Below, in pieces: positions 7,616 to 16,603 of a DNA stretch of 64,000 nucleotides; position 1 is the first letter of the stretch; the number at the start of each line of letters is the position of its first letter. The position numbers and the translations under genes are program-made. The notes under the pieces were generated by a model. That model had not been told where the DNA came from and searched no databases. It worked only from the letters and a program-made list of their open reading frames with translations. This DNA comes from Gaiellasilicea sp963765705. GTDB lineage: Bacteria > Actinomycetota > Thermoleophilia > Gaiellales > Gaiellaceae. The stretch is from the NCBI GenBank assembly GCA_963765705.1, contig CAVXXJ010000008.1, positions 62,001 to 126,000 on the forward strand. The letters run 5' to 3'.

Positions 7616-8398
7616 ATGGAGGTCATCCTCCTCAAGGACGTCGACAAGGTGGGCCTGCGCGGCGAGGTGGTCAACGTCGCCCGCGGCTACGCCCGGAACT
7701 TCCTGCTCCCGCGCAAGCTGGCCGAGCCGGCCACGCCCGGACGGGTCGCCGAAGTCGTCCGCCTCGAGAACCAGCGGGCCCGCAACGAGGCCGCCACCGT
7801 CGAGCAGGCGAACCAGATCGCCGACGTGCTGCGCGGCGCCGAGCTCAGCTTCGACGTCAAGTCCGGCCCGACCGGCGCGCTCTTCGGCTCGGTGACGACG
7901 ACCGACATCGCGGATCAGATCTGGGCGAAGCACAAGATCCGGGTCGACCGCAGGAAGATCGACACCGACTCGATCAAGCGGATCGGCCGCTACGCGATCC
8001 CGGTGCAGATCTTCGAGGACGTCAGCGTCGAGGTGCGGACTCTCGTCATCCCCGAGGGTGGCTCGCTGCCGCCCGAGGAGGAGCTCGCTGCGATGGAGGC
8101 CGCCGAGGCCGAGGCGCAGGCGGCGATCGAGGCCGAGGCGGAGGCGCATCGCGCCGAGGCCGCGGCCGAGCTCGAGGCGACGCTCGAGGCCGAGGACGAG
8201 CCAGAGGTGGACGCGGAGGACACGCGGACGCCCGCCGAGGCGGCGGCCGACGCGCCGTTCGACGAGAGCCCGGCGCCCGCCGAGGCTGTCGCAGCCGACG
8301 AGCCCGCGCCGGCCGAGCCCGAGCCGGCCGAGTCCGAAGTGGCCCAGCCGGAGCCCGAGCTCGAGCCGGAGCCCCAGCTGGAGTCAGAGCGAGAGTGA
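7616..8398 (+). CDS. rplI: 50S ribosomal protein L9 with long acidic C-terminal extension
   Basis: Residues 1-~150 are a complete L9: N-terminal rRNA-binding lobe MEVILLKDVDKVGLRGEVVNV and ARGYARNFLLPRKLAEPAT, connecting helix, and C-terminal lobe ending VRTLVIPEGG. L9 is normally about 148 residues. This protein is 260 residues because some 110 residues of Glu/Ala/Pro-rich sequence follow, almost without Lys or Arg and without a break in frame. The tail ends PELEPEPQLESERE. It should be disordered and strongly negative. Whether it binds factors or is cleaved is unknown. A strong hairpin follows the stop codon. Confidence 0.95.
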   Translation: MEVILLKDVDKVGLRGEVVNVARGYARNFLLPRKLAEPATPGRVAEVVRLENQRARNEAATVEQANQIADVLRGAELSFDVKSGPTGALFGSVTTTDIADQIWAKHKIRVDRRKIDTDSIKRIGRYAIPVQIFEDVSVEVRTLVIPEGGSLPPEEELAAMEAAEAEAQAAIEAEAEAHRAEAAAELEATLEAEDEPEVDAEDTRTPAEAAADAPFDESPAPAEAVAADEPAPAEPEPAESEVAQPEPELEPEPQLESERE

Positions 8399-8403
8399 GT
8401 CTC

Positions 8404-8439
8404 CACAGCGCGCTCCACAGGCCTGTGGAGCGCGCTGTG
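8404..8439 (+). terminator. Strong hairpin after rplI
   Basis: A perfect 17-bp inverted repeat is present: left arm CACAGCGCGCTCCACAG at 8404-8420, 2-nt spacer, and its exact complement at 8423-8439. It begins 6 nt after the rplI stop codon. There is no T-run, as is usual for high-GC actinobacterial terminators. Each arm also carries TCCACAG/CTGTGGA, similar to the core of a DnaA box. Confidence 0.75.
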
Positions 8440-8468
8440 AACTTCCCGCTCTAAGCGGACACGACTGT

Positions 8469-8509
8469 TGTGGACAGGCGTTGAGCTTGTCCACCTCCGC
8501 CGTGGATAA
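8469..8509 (+). promoter_or_regulatory. Cluster of DnaA-box-like sites upstream of dnaB
   Basis: Three sites match a DnaA box (TTRTCCACA) at 8 of 9 positions within 41 bp: CTGTCCACA on the minus strand (8469-8477), TTGTCCACC on the plus strand (8487-8495) and TTATCCACG on the minus strand (8501-8509). They lie 110-150 bp before the dnaB start and just after the rplI hairpin, which carries two more TCCACAG cores. The cluster could control dnaB by DnaA, titrate DnaA, or be part of an origin. Typical origin neighbours (dnaA, dnaN) are not in the window. Confidence 0.55.
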
Positions 8510-8619
8510 CCACGCGAACGGGCGTTCCTTCTGCCTGCAATTCGCCGCTTCCGACTTCCCACAGCGTCTGTGAATCCCCAGCGTTGAGGCCGTCCGCCGC
8601 TGCGGCTTTACTGAAGGCC

Positions 8620-10005
8620 ATGGCCCAGGTCACCGCCCTCTCCTCCGCTGGGCCCCCGTCGGGGGCGCAGCCGGGAGCCCAGTCACCGCACGTACCGCCG
8701 CAGAACCTCGAGGCGGAGGAGTCGGTGCTGGGAGCGATGCTGATCTCCCCGGGTGCGATCGGCGCCGTCACCGAGATCCTCTCCGCCGAGGATTTCTACC
8801 GCGAGAGCCACGGAACCGTCTACCGGGCCTGTCTCGCGCTCTACCAGCAGGGCGAGCCCGTCGATGCGATCACGCTCGTCGACTCGCTCGAGGAGCGCGG
8901 CGAGCTGGAGCAGGTGGGCGGCCGCGCGCGGATCCACGAGCTGGCGGCGCTCGTGCCGGCGACCGCGAACGCCGCGCACTACGCGCGGATCGTGCGCGAG
9001 ATGGCCACGCTCCGCGGCCTCGTCCGGGCCGGATCCGAGATCGCCAGGCTCGGGCAGGAGCGCCCCGGCGAGACGACCGACCTCGTCGACCGCGCCGAGC
9101 AGATCGTCTTCGACCTCGCCCAGCAGCGCGTCACGAGCGACTTCAGCCACATCGAGGGCCTGCTGAAGGAGAGCTTCGAGCGGATCATGCACCTCTACGA
9201 GGCCGGCGCCGACGTGACGGGCTGCCCGACCGGTTTCAAGGAGCTCGACAAGCTCACGTCGGGCTTCCAGCCGGGCAACCTGATCATCATCGCCGCACGG
9301 CCGTCGATGGGGAAGTCGGCGCTGGCGCTGAACATGGCGCAGAACCTCGCCGTCCGCCACGACGTCCCGGTCGCGCTGTTCACGCTCGAGATGTCGAAGA
9401 GCGAGGTGACCCAGCGGATGATGTGCAGCGAGGCCCGGGTCGAGTCGCAGAGCCTGCGCACCGGCAAGCTGAAGCCCGAGGACTGGCCGCGTCTGACCGC
9501 CGCCTGCGACAAGCTGATGAAGGCGCCGATCTGGGTCGACGACACGGGCTCGGTGACGATGATGGAGATTCGCTCGAAGTCGAGGCGGCTGAAGTCACGC
9601 GTGCCGAACCTCGGCCTGATCATCGTCGACTACCTGCAGCTGATGACCTCCGGCAGCAACTCCGAGAACCGGGTGCAGGAGGTGTCGCAGATCTCGCGTC
9701 AGCTGAAGGTGCTGGCCCGTGACCTCGAGGTGCCGATCCTCGCGCTCTCGCAGCTCTCGCGCGCGGTCGAGCAGCGGCACGACAAGCGGCCGATCCTCTC
9801 CGACCTGCGCGAGTCCGGCTCGATCGAGCAGGATGCCGACCTGGTCGGCTTCGTCTACCGCGACGAGTACTACAACGGCGAGGAGTCGGACTCCCAGGGG
9901 ATCGCCGAGCTGATCCTCGCCAAGCACCGCAACGGGCCGACCGACACGATCAAGCTCTCGTTCCTGAAGCGCTACGCGAAGTTCGCCGACCTGGCAGCTG
10001 CCTAG
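8620..10005 (+). CDS. dnaB: Replicative DNA helicase DnaB
   Basis: DnaB is the hexameric helicase at the replication fork. The 461-aa protein has the N-terminal helical domain (PPQNLEAEESVLGAMLISPGAI). A RecA-like domain follows, with Walker A in IIAARPSMGKSALALNMAQN, Walker B in LGLIIVDYLQLMT, and the DnaB motif ALSQLSRAVEQRHDKRPILS with RESGSIEQDADLV. Length is normal and no intein interrupts the P-loop or motif 4. The ATG at 8620 is preferred over an upstream TTG because conservation starts after it. The N-terminal 25 residues are a low-complexity Ser/Pro/Gly leader. Confidence 0.97.
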   Translation: MAQVTALSSAGPPSGAQPGAQSPHVPPQNLEAEESVLGAMLISPGAIGAVTEILSAEDFYRESHGTVYRACLALYQQGEPVDAITLVDSLEERGELEQVGGRARIHELAALVPATANAAHYARIVREMATLRGLVRAGSEIARLGQERPGETTDLVDRAEQIVFDLAQQRVTSDFSHIEGLLKESFERIMHLYEAGADVTGCPTGFKELDKLTSGFQPGNLIIIAARPSMGKSALALNMAQNLAVRHDVPVALFTLEMSKSEVTQRMMCSEARVESQSLRTGKLKPEDWPRLTAACDKLMKAPIWVDDTGSVTMMEIRSKSRRLKSRVPNLGLIIVDYLQLMTSGSNSENRVQEVSQISRQLKVLARDLEVPILALSQLSRAVEQRHDKRPILSDLRESGSIEQDADLVGFVYRDEYYNGEESDSQGIAELILAKHRNGPTDTIKLSFLKRYAKFADLAAA

Positions 10006-10018
10006 GAAAGGGGCAACG

Positions 10019-10228
10019 ATGATCGACCAGACGGTCTGGCTCGCACCCAAGGCGACGTCGTACGTCGTCGTCTGCGAGGAGTGCGCCGCGTCTCACGGCT
10101 ATCTCGGGGCGCAGGTGCAAGGTCGGCTCGATCTCGAGCGGGGGCACACCGCCGTCGCGTGCGCGCGGGGCCACGAGATCCGGGTCGAGCGCGCGAACCG
10201 CGAGCCTCTCGGCGTGCGGGCCGTGTAG
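10019..10228 (+). CDS. Small cysteine-containing protein, possible zinc ribbon
   Basis: This 69-residue protein carries CEEC near residue 20 and CARGH near residue 48, a spacing compatible with one zinc site. It starts at ATG with AGGAAAGGGG upstream, 13 nt after dnaB, and ends 18 nt before purA. I do not recognise a family. Its basic, compact sequence would suit nucleic-acid or protein binding, but that is inference. Confidence 0.65.
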   Translation: MIDQTVWLAPKATSYVVVCEECAASHGYLGAQVQGRLDLERGHTAVACARGHEIRVERANREPLGVRAV

Positions 10229-10246
10229 ATCGGGCAGACTCTCCAG

Positions 10247-11522
10247 GTGCCTGCCACCGTCATCGTCGGTGCGCAGTGGGGCGACGAAGGCAAGGGCAAG
10301 ATCGTCGACCTGCTCGCACAGGAGTCGGACGTCGTCTGCCGCTACCAGGGCGGCCCGAATGCGGGCCACACCGTCATCGTCGCCGGCGAGACGTTCAAGT
10401 TCCGCCACCTTCCGTCCGGGATCCTCTCCGGCAAGGTGAGCGTCCTCGGTGCCGGCTGCGTCGTCGATCCGGCAGTGCTGCTGGACGAGATCGACGACCT
10501 GGACGGCCGCGGCATCTCCGCCGAGCCGCTGAAGATCTCCGGGAACGCGCACCTGATCATGCCCTGGCACATCGCGATCGACGGTGCGAGCGAGCGGCGG
10601 CTCGGCAAGCTCCAGATCGGGACGACGCGCCGGGGGATCGGCCCGGCGTACGCGGACAAGGCGGCGCGGCTCGGAATCCGGGTCCAGGATCTGCTCGACC
10701 CGAAGATTCTGCGCCAGAAGATCGAGGTCGCGCTGGCGGAGAAGAACGTCTGGCTCGAGCGCGTCTACGAGCACGAGCCGTTCGAGCTCGACGAGGTCGC
10801 CTCGCGTTACGAAGGCTTCGCGCAGCGGCTGCGACCGTTCGTCGCCGACACGTCGCTGCTCGTCGACCGGGCGTTGCAGGACGGCCGGAGCGTCCTGCTC
10901 GAGGGAGCGCAGGGAACGCTGCTCGACCTCGACCACGGCACCTATCCGTTCGTCACGTCGTCGAACCCGATCGCCGGCGCGGCGGCGACGGGAATCGGGA
11001 TCGGGCCGACGCGGATCGACGCTGTCGTCGGCGTCTCGAAGGCCTACGTGACGCGCGTCGGCGCCGGGCCGTTCCCGAGCGAGATGGACGAGCAGCTGAG
11101 CGGGCAGGTGCGTGAGCTCGGCCAGGAGTTCGGGACCGTCACCGGCCGCGAGCGGCGACCGGGCTGGCTCGACCTGGTCGCGCTGCGCTACGCCGTGCGC
11201 CTGAACGGGATCACGTCGCTCGCGTTGACGAAGCTGGACGTGCTCTCGACGTTCGACGAGCTGCAGATCTGCGTTGCGCTACCGCCTCCCCGACGGGACC
11301 GAGACACCCGACTTCCCGGCGCACCAGAGCGACTTCCACCACGCGGCCCCCGTCATGGAGACGGTGCCGGGCTGGGCCGAGCCGCTCGACGACTGCACCA
11401 CGCTCGCCGATCTGCCCGACGCGGCGCGCGGCTACGTCGAGCAGGTCGAGCAGGCGCTCGGCGTGCCGGTGGAGCTCGTCGGCACCGGTGCGGCGCGCGA
11501 GCAGGTGCTCGCGCGGGCCTGA
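10247..11522 (+). CDS. purA: Adenylosuccinate synthetase (one frameshift)
   Basis: PurA makes adenylosuccinate from IMP, aspartate and GTP, the first step to AMP. Motifs are VGAQWGDEGKGKIVDLL (GTP loop and catalytic Asp), GPNAGHTVIV, TTRRGIGPAYADKAAR and LLEGAQGTLLDLDHGTYPFVTSSN. The reading frame breaks near 11272, right after DELQICV, and resumes one base later with YRLPDGTETPDFPAHQSDF to the natural end at 11522. Removing one base gives about 424 aa, the usual length. As an essential conserved gene, a sequence error is more likely than a pseudogene. The GTG start is set by the conserved N-terminus. Confidence 0.93.
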
Positions 11523-11530
11523 CGTCGGCT

Positions 11531-11824
11531 TTATTCGCCGAGGCCGGGTCGCAGCGCTGCGCGGACGGCGAGCAGGTTCTCGACCGCGGCGCCGATGTCC
11601 CCGGGATCGACGTCGTCGCCCCGCTCGATCGCATCCGCCACCTCGCGCGCGGCGCGGTACGACAGCTCCAGCTCGTCGCTCACATAGTCGAGACCCAAGG
11701 TCTCCTCGATCAGGTCGCACGCGTCGAGCAGTGCGCCGGCGGGATCCTCCTGGAGGGCTTCCTCGAGCTCGGCCCAGCGGGTCTCCCACTCGTGCAGGTC
11801 GAGGCCGGGCTCGTTCATGCTCAT
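11531..11824 (-). CDS. Small acidic helical protein, function unknown
   Basis: This 97-residue protein starts MSMNEPGLDLHEWETRWAELEEALQEDP. It is strongly acidic and predicted all-helical, with a pattern (ALLDACDLIEETLGL...ADAIERGDDVDPGDIGAAVENLLAV) that suggests a small helical bundle. It is encoded opposite purA and purD and is divergent from purD by 55 bp. Its stop codon lies 8 bp from the purA stop. No family recognised. Confidence 0.7.
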   Translation of the reverse strand: MSMNEPGLDLHEWETRWAELEEALQEDPAGALLDACDLIEETLGLDYVSDELELSYRAAREVADAIERGDDVDPGDIGAAVENLLAVRAALRPGLGE

Positions 11825-11879
11825 GCGACGTTCATGCGCCGGGCCGCGGTCTCCGAAACGCGGAGTAGACTCGGCCGCC

Positions 11880-13115
11880 GTGAAGGTGCTCCTGGTCGGG
11901 TCTGGTGGACGCGAGCATGCGCTCGCCTGGAAGCTCGCCCAGACACCGGGGCTGGCGGCGCTGCACGCCGCGCCAGGCAACCCCGGAATCGCCCGGCTCG
12001 GTGACTGCCATCCGGTGCGTGCGGAGGACGGCGAGGCGCTACTCAGCCTCGCGCGCGGCCTCGACGTCGACCTCGCCGTGATCGGGCCGGAGGCGCCGCT
12101 CGTCGCCGGCGTCGCCGACGAGCTGCGCCGAAACGGCGTCGCCGTGTTCGGGCCCGGGCGCTCGGCGGCGCGGATCGAGGGCTCGAAGAGCTTTGCGAAG
12201 GACGTGATGGCCGCGGCCGGCGTGCCGATCGCCGAGTCGCTGGCGGTTGCCCGAGCTCCCTGCGTCGTCAAGGTCGACGGGCTCGCGGCCGGCAAGGGCG
12301 TGTTCGTCTGCGAGACGGCCGAGCAGCTCGACGAGGGGCTGCGCGCCGCTTCGGCGTTCCCCGGGCCGATCGTGATCGAGGAGCTCCTCGTCGGTGAGGA
12401 GCTGTCGGTCTTCGCGCTCGCCGACGGGCGGCGGGTGGTGCCGCTCGCACCCGCTCAGGACTTCAAGCGGATCGGCGACGGCGACACCGGCCCGAACACC
12501 GGCGGCATGGGCTCGTACTCGCCGGTGCCCGGCATGGGCGCGGACGAGGTGGCGGAGCTCGTGGAGCAGGTGCACCTGCCCGTCGTCGAGGAGCTCGCCC
12601 GCCGCGGGTCGCCGTTCATCGGCGTGCTCTTCGCGGGGCTGATGCTGACCGAGTCCGGACCGAAGGTGCTCGAGTTCAACTGCCGCTTCGGCGACCCGGA
12701 GACGCAGTCGATCCTGCCGCGCCTCGAGGGCGACTTCCTCGGCGCGCTCGCCGCTGCCGCCGGCGGTGAGCTCGCCGGGGTCGAGCTCACCGCGTCCGAC
12801 GATGCGGCCGTCACCGTCGTGCTCGCGGCGGGCGACTACCCGCAGCGCTCCGACACCGGCTCTGAGATCTCCGGGATCGAGGACGCGGAGGCGGACGGCG
12901 CCCTCGTCTTCCACGCCGGCACAGCCCTGCGCGGCGATCGGCTGGTCACGAACGGCGGCCGGATCCTGGGCGTCACGGGCACCGGTGCGACGATCGGGGA
13001 GGCGCGCAATCGTGCCTACGCGGGCTGCGAGCGCATCACCTTCACCGGCGCCCGCTACCGGGCGGACATCGCCCTTTCCGCGGCCGACCGGCCGCCGGAG
13101 GTGCGCCGGAGCTGA
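11880..13115 (+). CDS. purD: Phosphoribosylamine-glycine ligase
   Basis: PurD (GARS) joins glycine to phosphoribosylamine with ATP, the second step of purine synthesis. The 411-aa ATP-grasp protein is intact: VGSGGREHALAWKL, VIGPEAPLVAGVADELR, VKVDGLAAGKGVFVC, GPNTGGMGSYSPVP and LEFNCRFGDPETQSILPRL. The GTG start is 8 nt after a -10-like TAGACT, so the transcript appears leaderless. purB follows after 16 bp. It is one of the few large pur genes here without a frameshift. Confidence 0.97.
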   Translation: MKVLLVGSGGREHALAWKLAQTPGLAALHAAPGNPGIARLGDCHPVRAEDGEALLSLARGLDVDLAVIGPEAPLVAGVADELRRNGVAVFGPGRSAARIEGSKSFAKDVMAAAGVPIAESLAVARAPCVVKVDGLAAGKGVFVCETAEQLDEGLRAASAFPGPIVIEELLVGEELSVFALADGRRVVPLAPAQDFKRIGDGDTGPNTGGMGSYSPVPGMGADEVAELVEQVHLPVVEELARRGSPFIGVLFAGLMLTESGPKVLEFNCRFGDPETQSILPRLEGDFLGALAAAAGGELAGVELTASDDAAVTVVLAAGDYPQRSDTGSEISGIEDAEADGALVFHAGTALRGDRLVTNGGRILGVTGTGATIGEARNRAYAGCERITFTGARYRADIALSAADRPPEVRRS

Positions 13116-13131
13116 CGCTAAGATCGACTGC

Positions 13132-14443
13132 GTGATCCCGCGCTACTCCCGCCCGGCCATGTCGGCGATCTGGTCGGACGAGGCGAGGTTCGCGCGCTGG
13201 CTCGAAGTCGAGCTGGCGGCGCTCGACGGGTGGGCCGAATTCGGCACCGTGCCGCGCGCCGCCGTCGAGGCGATCCGGGCCGGCGCGACCGTCCCGACGC
13301 CGGAGCGGGTCGCCGAGCTCGAGGCCCGAACGCAGCACGACGTCGCCGCCTTCGTCGATGCCGTCGCCGAGCAGCTGGGCGAGGAAGGCCGCTGGTTCCA
13401 CTACGGGCTGACCTCGTCCGATGTGCTCGACACCGCGCTGTCGCTGCAGCTCCGCGACGCGGGTGCGCTGATCCTGGAAGGAATCGAGCGGGCGCTCGCG
13501 GCCGTCACCGCGCGGGCCGAGGAGCATCGCCGCACGATCACGATCGGCCGGACACACGGCGTCCACGCCGAACCGACGACGTTCGGCCTCAAGCTCGCCG
13601 GCTGGGCGTTCGCGCTCGAGCGGGACCGCGTCCGTGTCACGCGCGCCCTCGAGGGGATCCGCGTCGGCAAGCTTTCCGGCGCCGTCGGCACCTACTCCGC
13701 CGCCGATCCCGAGGTCGAGCGCGTCGCCTGCGAGCGGCTCGGCCTCGAGCCGGCACCGAGCTCGACGCAGATCCTCCAGCGCGACCGGCACGCCGAGGTG
13801 CTGAACGCGCTGGCGCTGCTGGCCGCGTCGCTGGAGCGGTTCGCGCTCGAGATCCGTCATCTCGCGCGAACCGAGGTCCGAGAGGTCGAGGAGCCGTTCG
13901 GCAGCGGCCAGAAGGGGTCGTCCGCGATGCCGCACAAGCGGAACCCGATCGTCTCGGAGCGGATCTGCGGGCTGGCGCGCGTCGTTCGCGGCGCCGCCCT
14001 CACAGGCCTCGAGAACGTCGCCCTCTGGCACGAGCGCGATATCTCGCACTCCTCCGCGGAGCGGATCGTCCTGCCCGACGCATTTCTGGCGGTCGACTAC
14101 ATGCTCGACCGCTTCGCCTGGCTCGATCGAGGGCCTCGTCGTGCGCGCCGAGCGGATGCGCGAGAACCTCGACTCGAGCCACCGGCTCTACTTCAGCCAG
14201 CGGCTCCTGCTCGCGCTCGTCGAGGCGAACCTCTCGCGGGACGACGCCTACCGACTCGTCCAGCGGCACGCGATGCGCGCGTGGGACGAGGGGCTCGACT
14301 TCCCAGACCTCGTCAGTGCCGACGCCGAGGTCGCAGGGCGTGTCGATCTCGACGCGGTCTTCGACCTGGATGCCTACACCCAGCACGTCGACGTCGTCTT
14401 CGAGCGCCTGCGCGCGCTTCGCGAGGAGCACGCGCATGCCTGA
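13132..14443 (+). CDS. purB: Adenylosuccinate lyase (one frameshift)
   Basis: PurB acts twice, splitting SAICAR to AICAR and adenylosuccinate to AMP. Signatures are YSRPAMSAIWSDEARFARWLEVE, YGLTSSDVLDTALSLQL, IGRTHGVHAEPTTFGLKLAGW, and the fumarase-superfamily loop GSSAMPHKRNPIVSERI. The frame breaks near 14125 after DRFAWL; dropping one G restores IEGLVVRAERMRENLDSSH and runs to 14443. The corrected length of about 436 aa is normal. GTG start 7 nt after TAAGAT. Its 3' end overlaps purC by 8 bp. Confidence 0.93.
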
Positions 14444-15300
14444 GTCGGCCGTCCACCTCGGCCAGCGGCAAGGTGCGCGAGCTATACGCGCTCGACGACG
14501 AGCGCCTGCTGCTCGTCGCCTCCGACCGGATCTCCGTCTTCGACGTGATCCTCCCGACCGAGGTCCCGGACAAGGGGCGCGTGCTCACCGGCCTCTCGGC
14601 GTTCTGGTTCGCCCGGACGCGCGAGCTCGTCCCCAACCATCTGCTCGCCGTCCGCGAGGACGGGCGGTCGCTCGAGTGCACGCGCCTCGAGATGCTGCCG
14701 GTCGAGATCGTCGTGCGCGGGTACCTCGCCGGCTCCGGCTGGAAGGACTACGTCCGCAGCGGCGCCGTCTGCGGCCACGCGCTCCCGGCCGGCCTCCAGG
14801 AATCGGACCGGCTGCCCGAGCCGATCGTCACGCCCGCGACGAAAGCGCAATCGGGCCACGACGAGAACATCGACGCGGAGACCGCAGCCGCGCTCGTCGG
14901 CTCCGAGCGCTGGGCCGAGGTCGAGGCGGTGGCGCTCGCCCTCTACGGCCACGCGGCAGCGCACGCCGAGACCCGAGGGATCATCCTCGCCGACACCAAG
15001 TTCGAGCTCGGCCTCGACCGAGACGGCACCCTCGTGCTCGGCGACGAGGCGTTGACGCCCGATTCCTCGCGGTTCTGGCCTGCGGCGGGTTACGCCGCTG
15101 GCGGCCCGCAGCCGTCGTACGACAAGCAGTACGTGCGCGACTACTGCGAGAGCCTCGGCTGGGACAAGACCTACCCAGGGCCGGAGGTTCCCGCGGACGT
15201 CGTCGCCGGCACACGCGCACGCTACGTGGAGGCGTTCGAGTTGTTGACGGGGCTCGCGTTCGACGAGTACTGCGCCGACCCGCAGGCGGTGCTGCGGTGA
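14436..15300 (+). CDS. purC: Phosphoribosylaminoimidazole-succinocarboxamide synthase (one frameshift)
   Basis: PurC (SAICAR synthetase) condenses CAIR with aspartate using ATP. The ATG at 14436 gives MPESAVHLG. One extra C near 14463 must be removed to reach SGKVRELYALDDERLLLVASDRIS. The rest is clean, with VEIVVRGYLAGSGWKDY, VTPATKAQSGHDENI and GIILADTKFELGLD. The corrected length is about 287 aa, typical of the bacterial enzyme. It is the second gene of the tightly packed purB-purC-purS-purQ block and overlaps purS by 4 bp (GTGA). Confidence 0.93.
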
Positions 15301-15540
15301 AGGTCACCGTTCTCGTCCGGCCCAAAGCAGGGCATCCTCGATCCGCAGGGGGAGGCGGTGCTCGGGTCGTTGCGCAAGCTCGGGTTCGCCGTCGGGGGCG
15401 CCCGCGTCGGCCGGCTCGTCGACCTCGAGGTGGACGAGCCGACGTCGGACGAGGCCAGGGCCCAGGTCGAGCGAATGTGCCACGAATTGCTCGCGAACCC
15501 GCTGATCGAGAGCTTCGAGATCGAGCTGGAGGGGACCTGA
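15297..15540 (+). CDS. purS: FGAM synthase subunit PurS (one frameshift)
   Basis: PurS is the small dimeric subunit that bridges PurQ and PurL in the three-part FGAM synthase. The product starts VKVTVLVRPKAG; one extra C near 15333 separates it from ILDPQGEAVLGSLRKLGF. The rest (VGRLVDLEVDEPTSDEARAQVERMCHELLANPLIESFEIEL) is diagnostic. The corrected length is 80 aa. The GTG start overlaps the purC stop, and its TGA overlaps the proposed CTG start of purQ. Confidence 0.93.
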
Positions 15541-16234
15541 GCATCCGGCCCCGGATCGCGGTGCTCGTCTTTCCCGGCTCGAACGACGACCGGGACGCGG
15601 CGTGGGCGCTCGGAGCGCTCGGCGCCGATGCCCAGCTCGTGTGGCACGCCGAGGAGGAGCTTCCGCGCGAGACCGCTGCGGTCGTGCTCCCAGGCGGCTT
15701 CTCGTACGGCGACTACCTGCGCTGCGGCGCAATTGCCCGGTTCGCGCCGGTGCTCGACGCCGTTCGCGAGCTCGCCGCGGCCGGCGGGCCGGTGCTCGGG
15801 ATCTGCAACGGCTTCCAGATCCTCTGCGAGGCCGGGCTGCTCCCCGGCGTCCTGCGCCGGAACCGCGACCTCGAGTTCGTCTGCCGCGATGTCCGGCTGC
15901 GGGTCGAGCGGACGGACACCGTCTTCACGCGCTCGGTGCGAGCCGGGTCAGGAGCTGACGATTCCCGTCAAGCACGGCGAGGGATCGTGGTACGCCGACG
16001 AGGAGCTGTACGCGCGAGCTGGAGGAGGCGGGCCAGCTGGTGCTGCGCTACGCCGAGGACTGCAACGGCTCGGTGGGCGACGTCGCGGGCGTCTGCAACG
16101 AGGCCCGAAACGTCTTCGGCCTGATGCCGCACCCCGAGCACGCGGTCGACCCGCTGCTCGGCTCCGGCGACGGCGCACTGCTGCTCGCGGCGCTCGTCGA
16201 CGCCGCCCGGGAGCGCACGCTCGCGCTGGCCTGA
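15537..16234 (+). CDS. purQ: FGAM synthase glutaminase subunit PurQ (two frameshifts, probable CTG start)
   Basis: PurQ is the class I glutamine amidotransferase that feeds ammonia to PurL. Motifs are VFPGSNDDRDAAWAL, PGGFSYGDYLRCGAIARF, the nucleophile Cys in LGICNGFQILCEAG and the His-Glu pair in GLMPHPEHAVDPL. Extra bases near 15936 (before CEPGQELTIPVKHGEG) and near 16013 (before ELEEAGQLVLRY) break the frame; correction gives about 231 aa. No ATG, GTG or TTG precedes the conserved N-terminus SIRPRIAVLV, but CTG at 15537 overlaps the purS TGA as CTGA, mirroring the GTGA overlap upstream. Confidence 0.92.
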
Positions 16235-16248
16235 CCCGCGCGAGGCTC

Positions 16249-16518
16249 TCAGAGCCGCAACGCCTCCGCAAGCCCGGGCGAGCGCTCCAGGGCCGCGCGC
16301 AGCTTCTCGAGATCGCGCAGCCGCAGCGTCACCGGGCCGCGCCTCGCCACGCCGTCGGTGGCGTACGCGAAGCGGACGAGCCGCTCGCCCTTGCCGTTCT
16401 CCAGCAGCTGGACGAGCGAGGAGAAGCGCTTGTCGCCGGACTGCTGCGGCAGCCGCAGCTCCTCGAGCAGCGTCGCCGGCCCCCATGGTGTCGCGGCCTT
16501 TGTCGTGTCCGATGCCAT
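16249..16518 (-). CDS. Small conserved-looking protein divergent from Ku, function unknown
   Basis: This 89-residue protein (MASDTTKAATPWGPATLLEELRLPQQSGDKRFSSLVQLLE...) has no membrane segment. The sequence RLVRFAYATDGVARRGPVTLRLRDLEKLRAAL suggests a small alpha/beta domain. A -10-like TAGCGT ends 7 nt before the ATG. It is divergent from ku by about 85 bp, so the two may share control. Family not recognised. Confidence 0.65.
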   Translation of the reverse strand: MASDTTKAATPWGPATLLEELRLPQQSGDKRFSSLVQLLENGKGERLVRFAYATDGVARRGPVTLRLRDLEKLRAALERSPGLAEALRL

Positions 16519-16603
16519 GGCGATCACGCTACGCGCCCAACTGCAACGAGAGGCGAACGGGAATGTGCCGGAACCGAAACGATTGCTCCACCGTTTCATG
16601 CAT

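Noticed and set aside
13230..16124. A 964-codon Arg/Pro-rich open frame across purB, purC and purS
   Set aside because: It is a frame shadow of GC-rich coding DNA joined by the indels in the real genes. Its composition is typical of out-of-phase translation and it has no domains.
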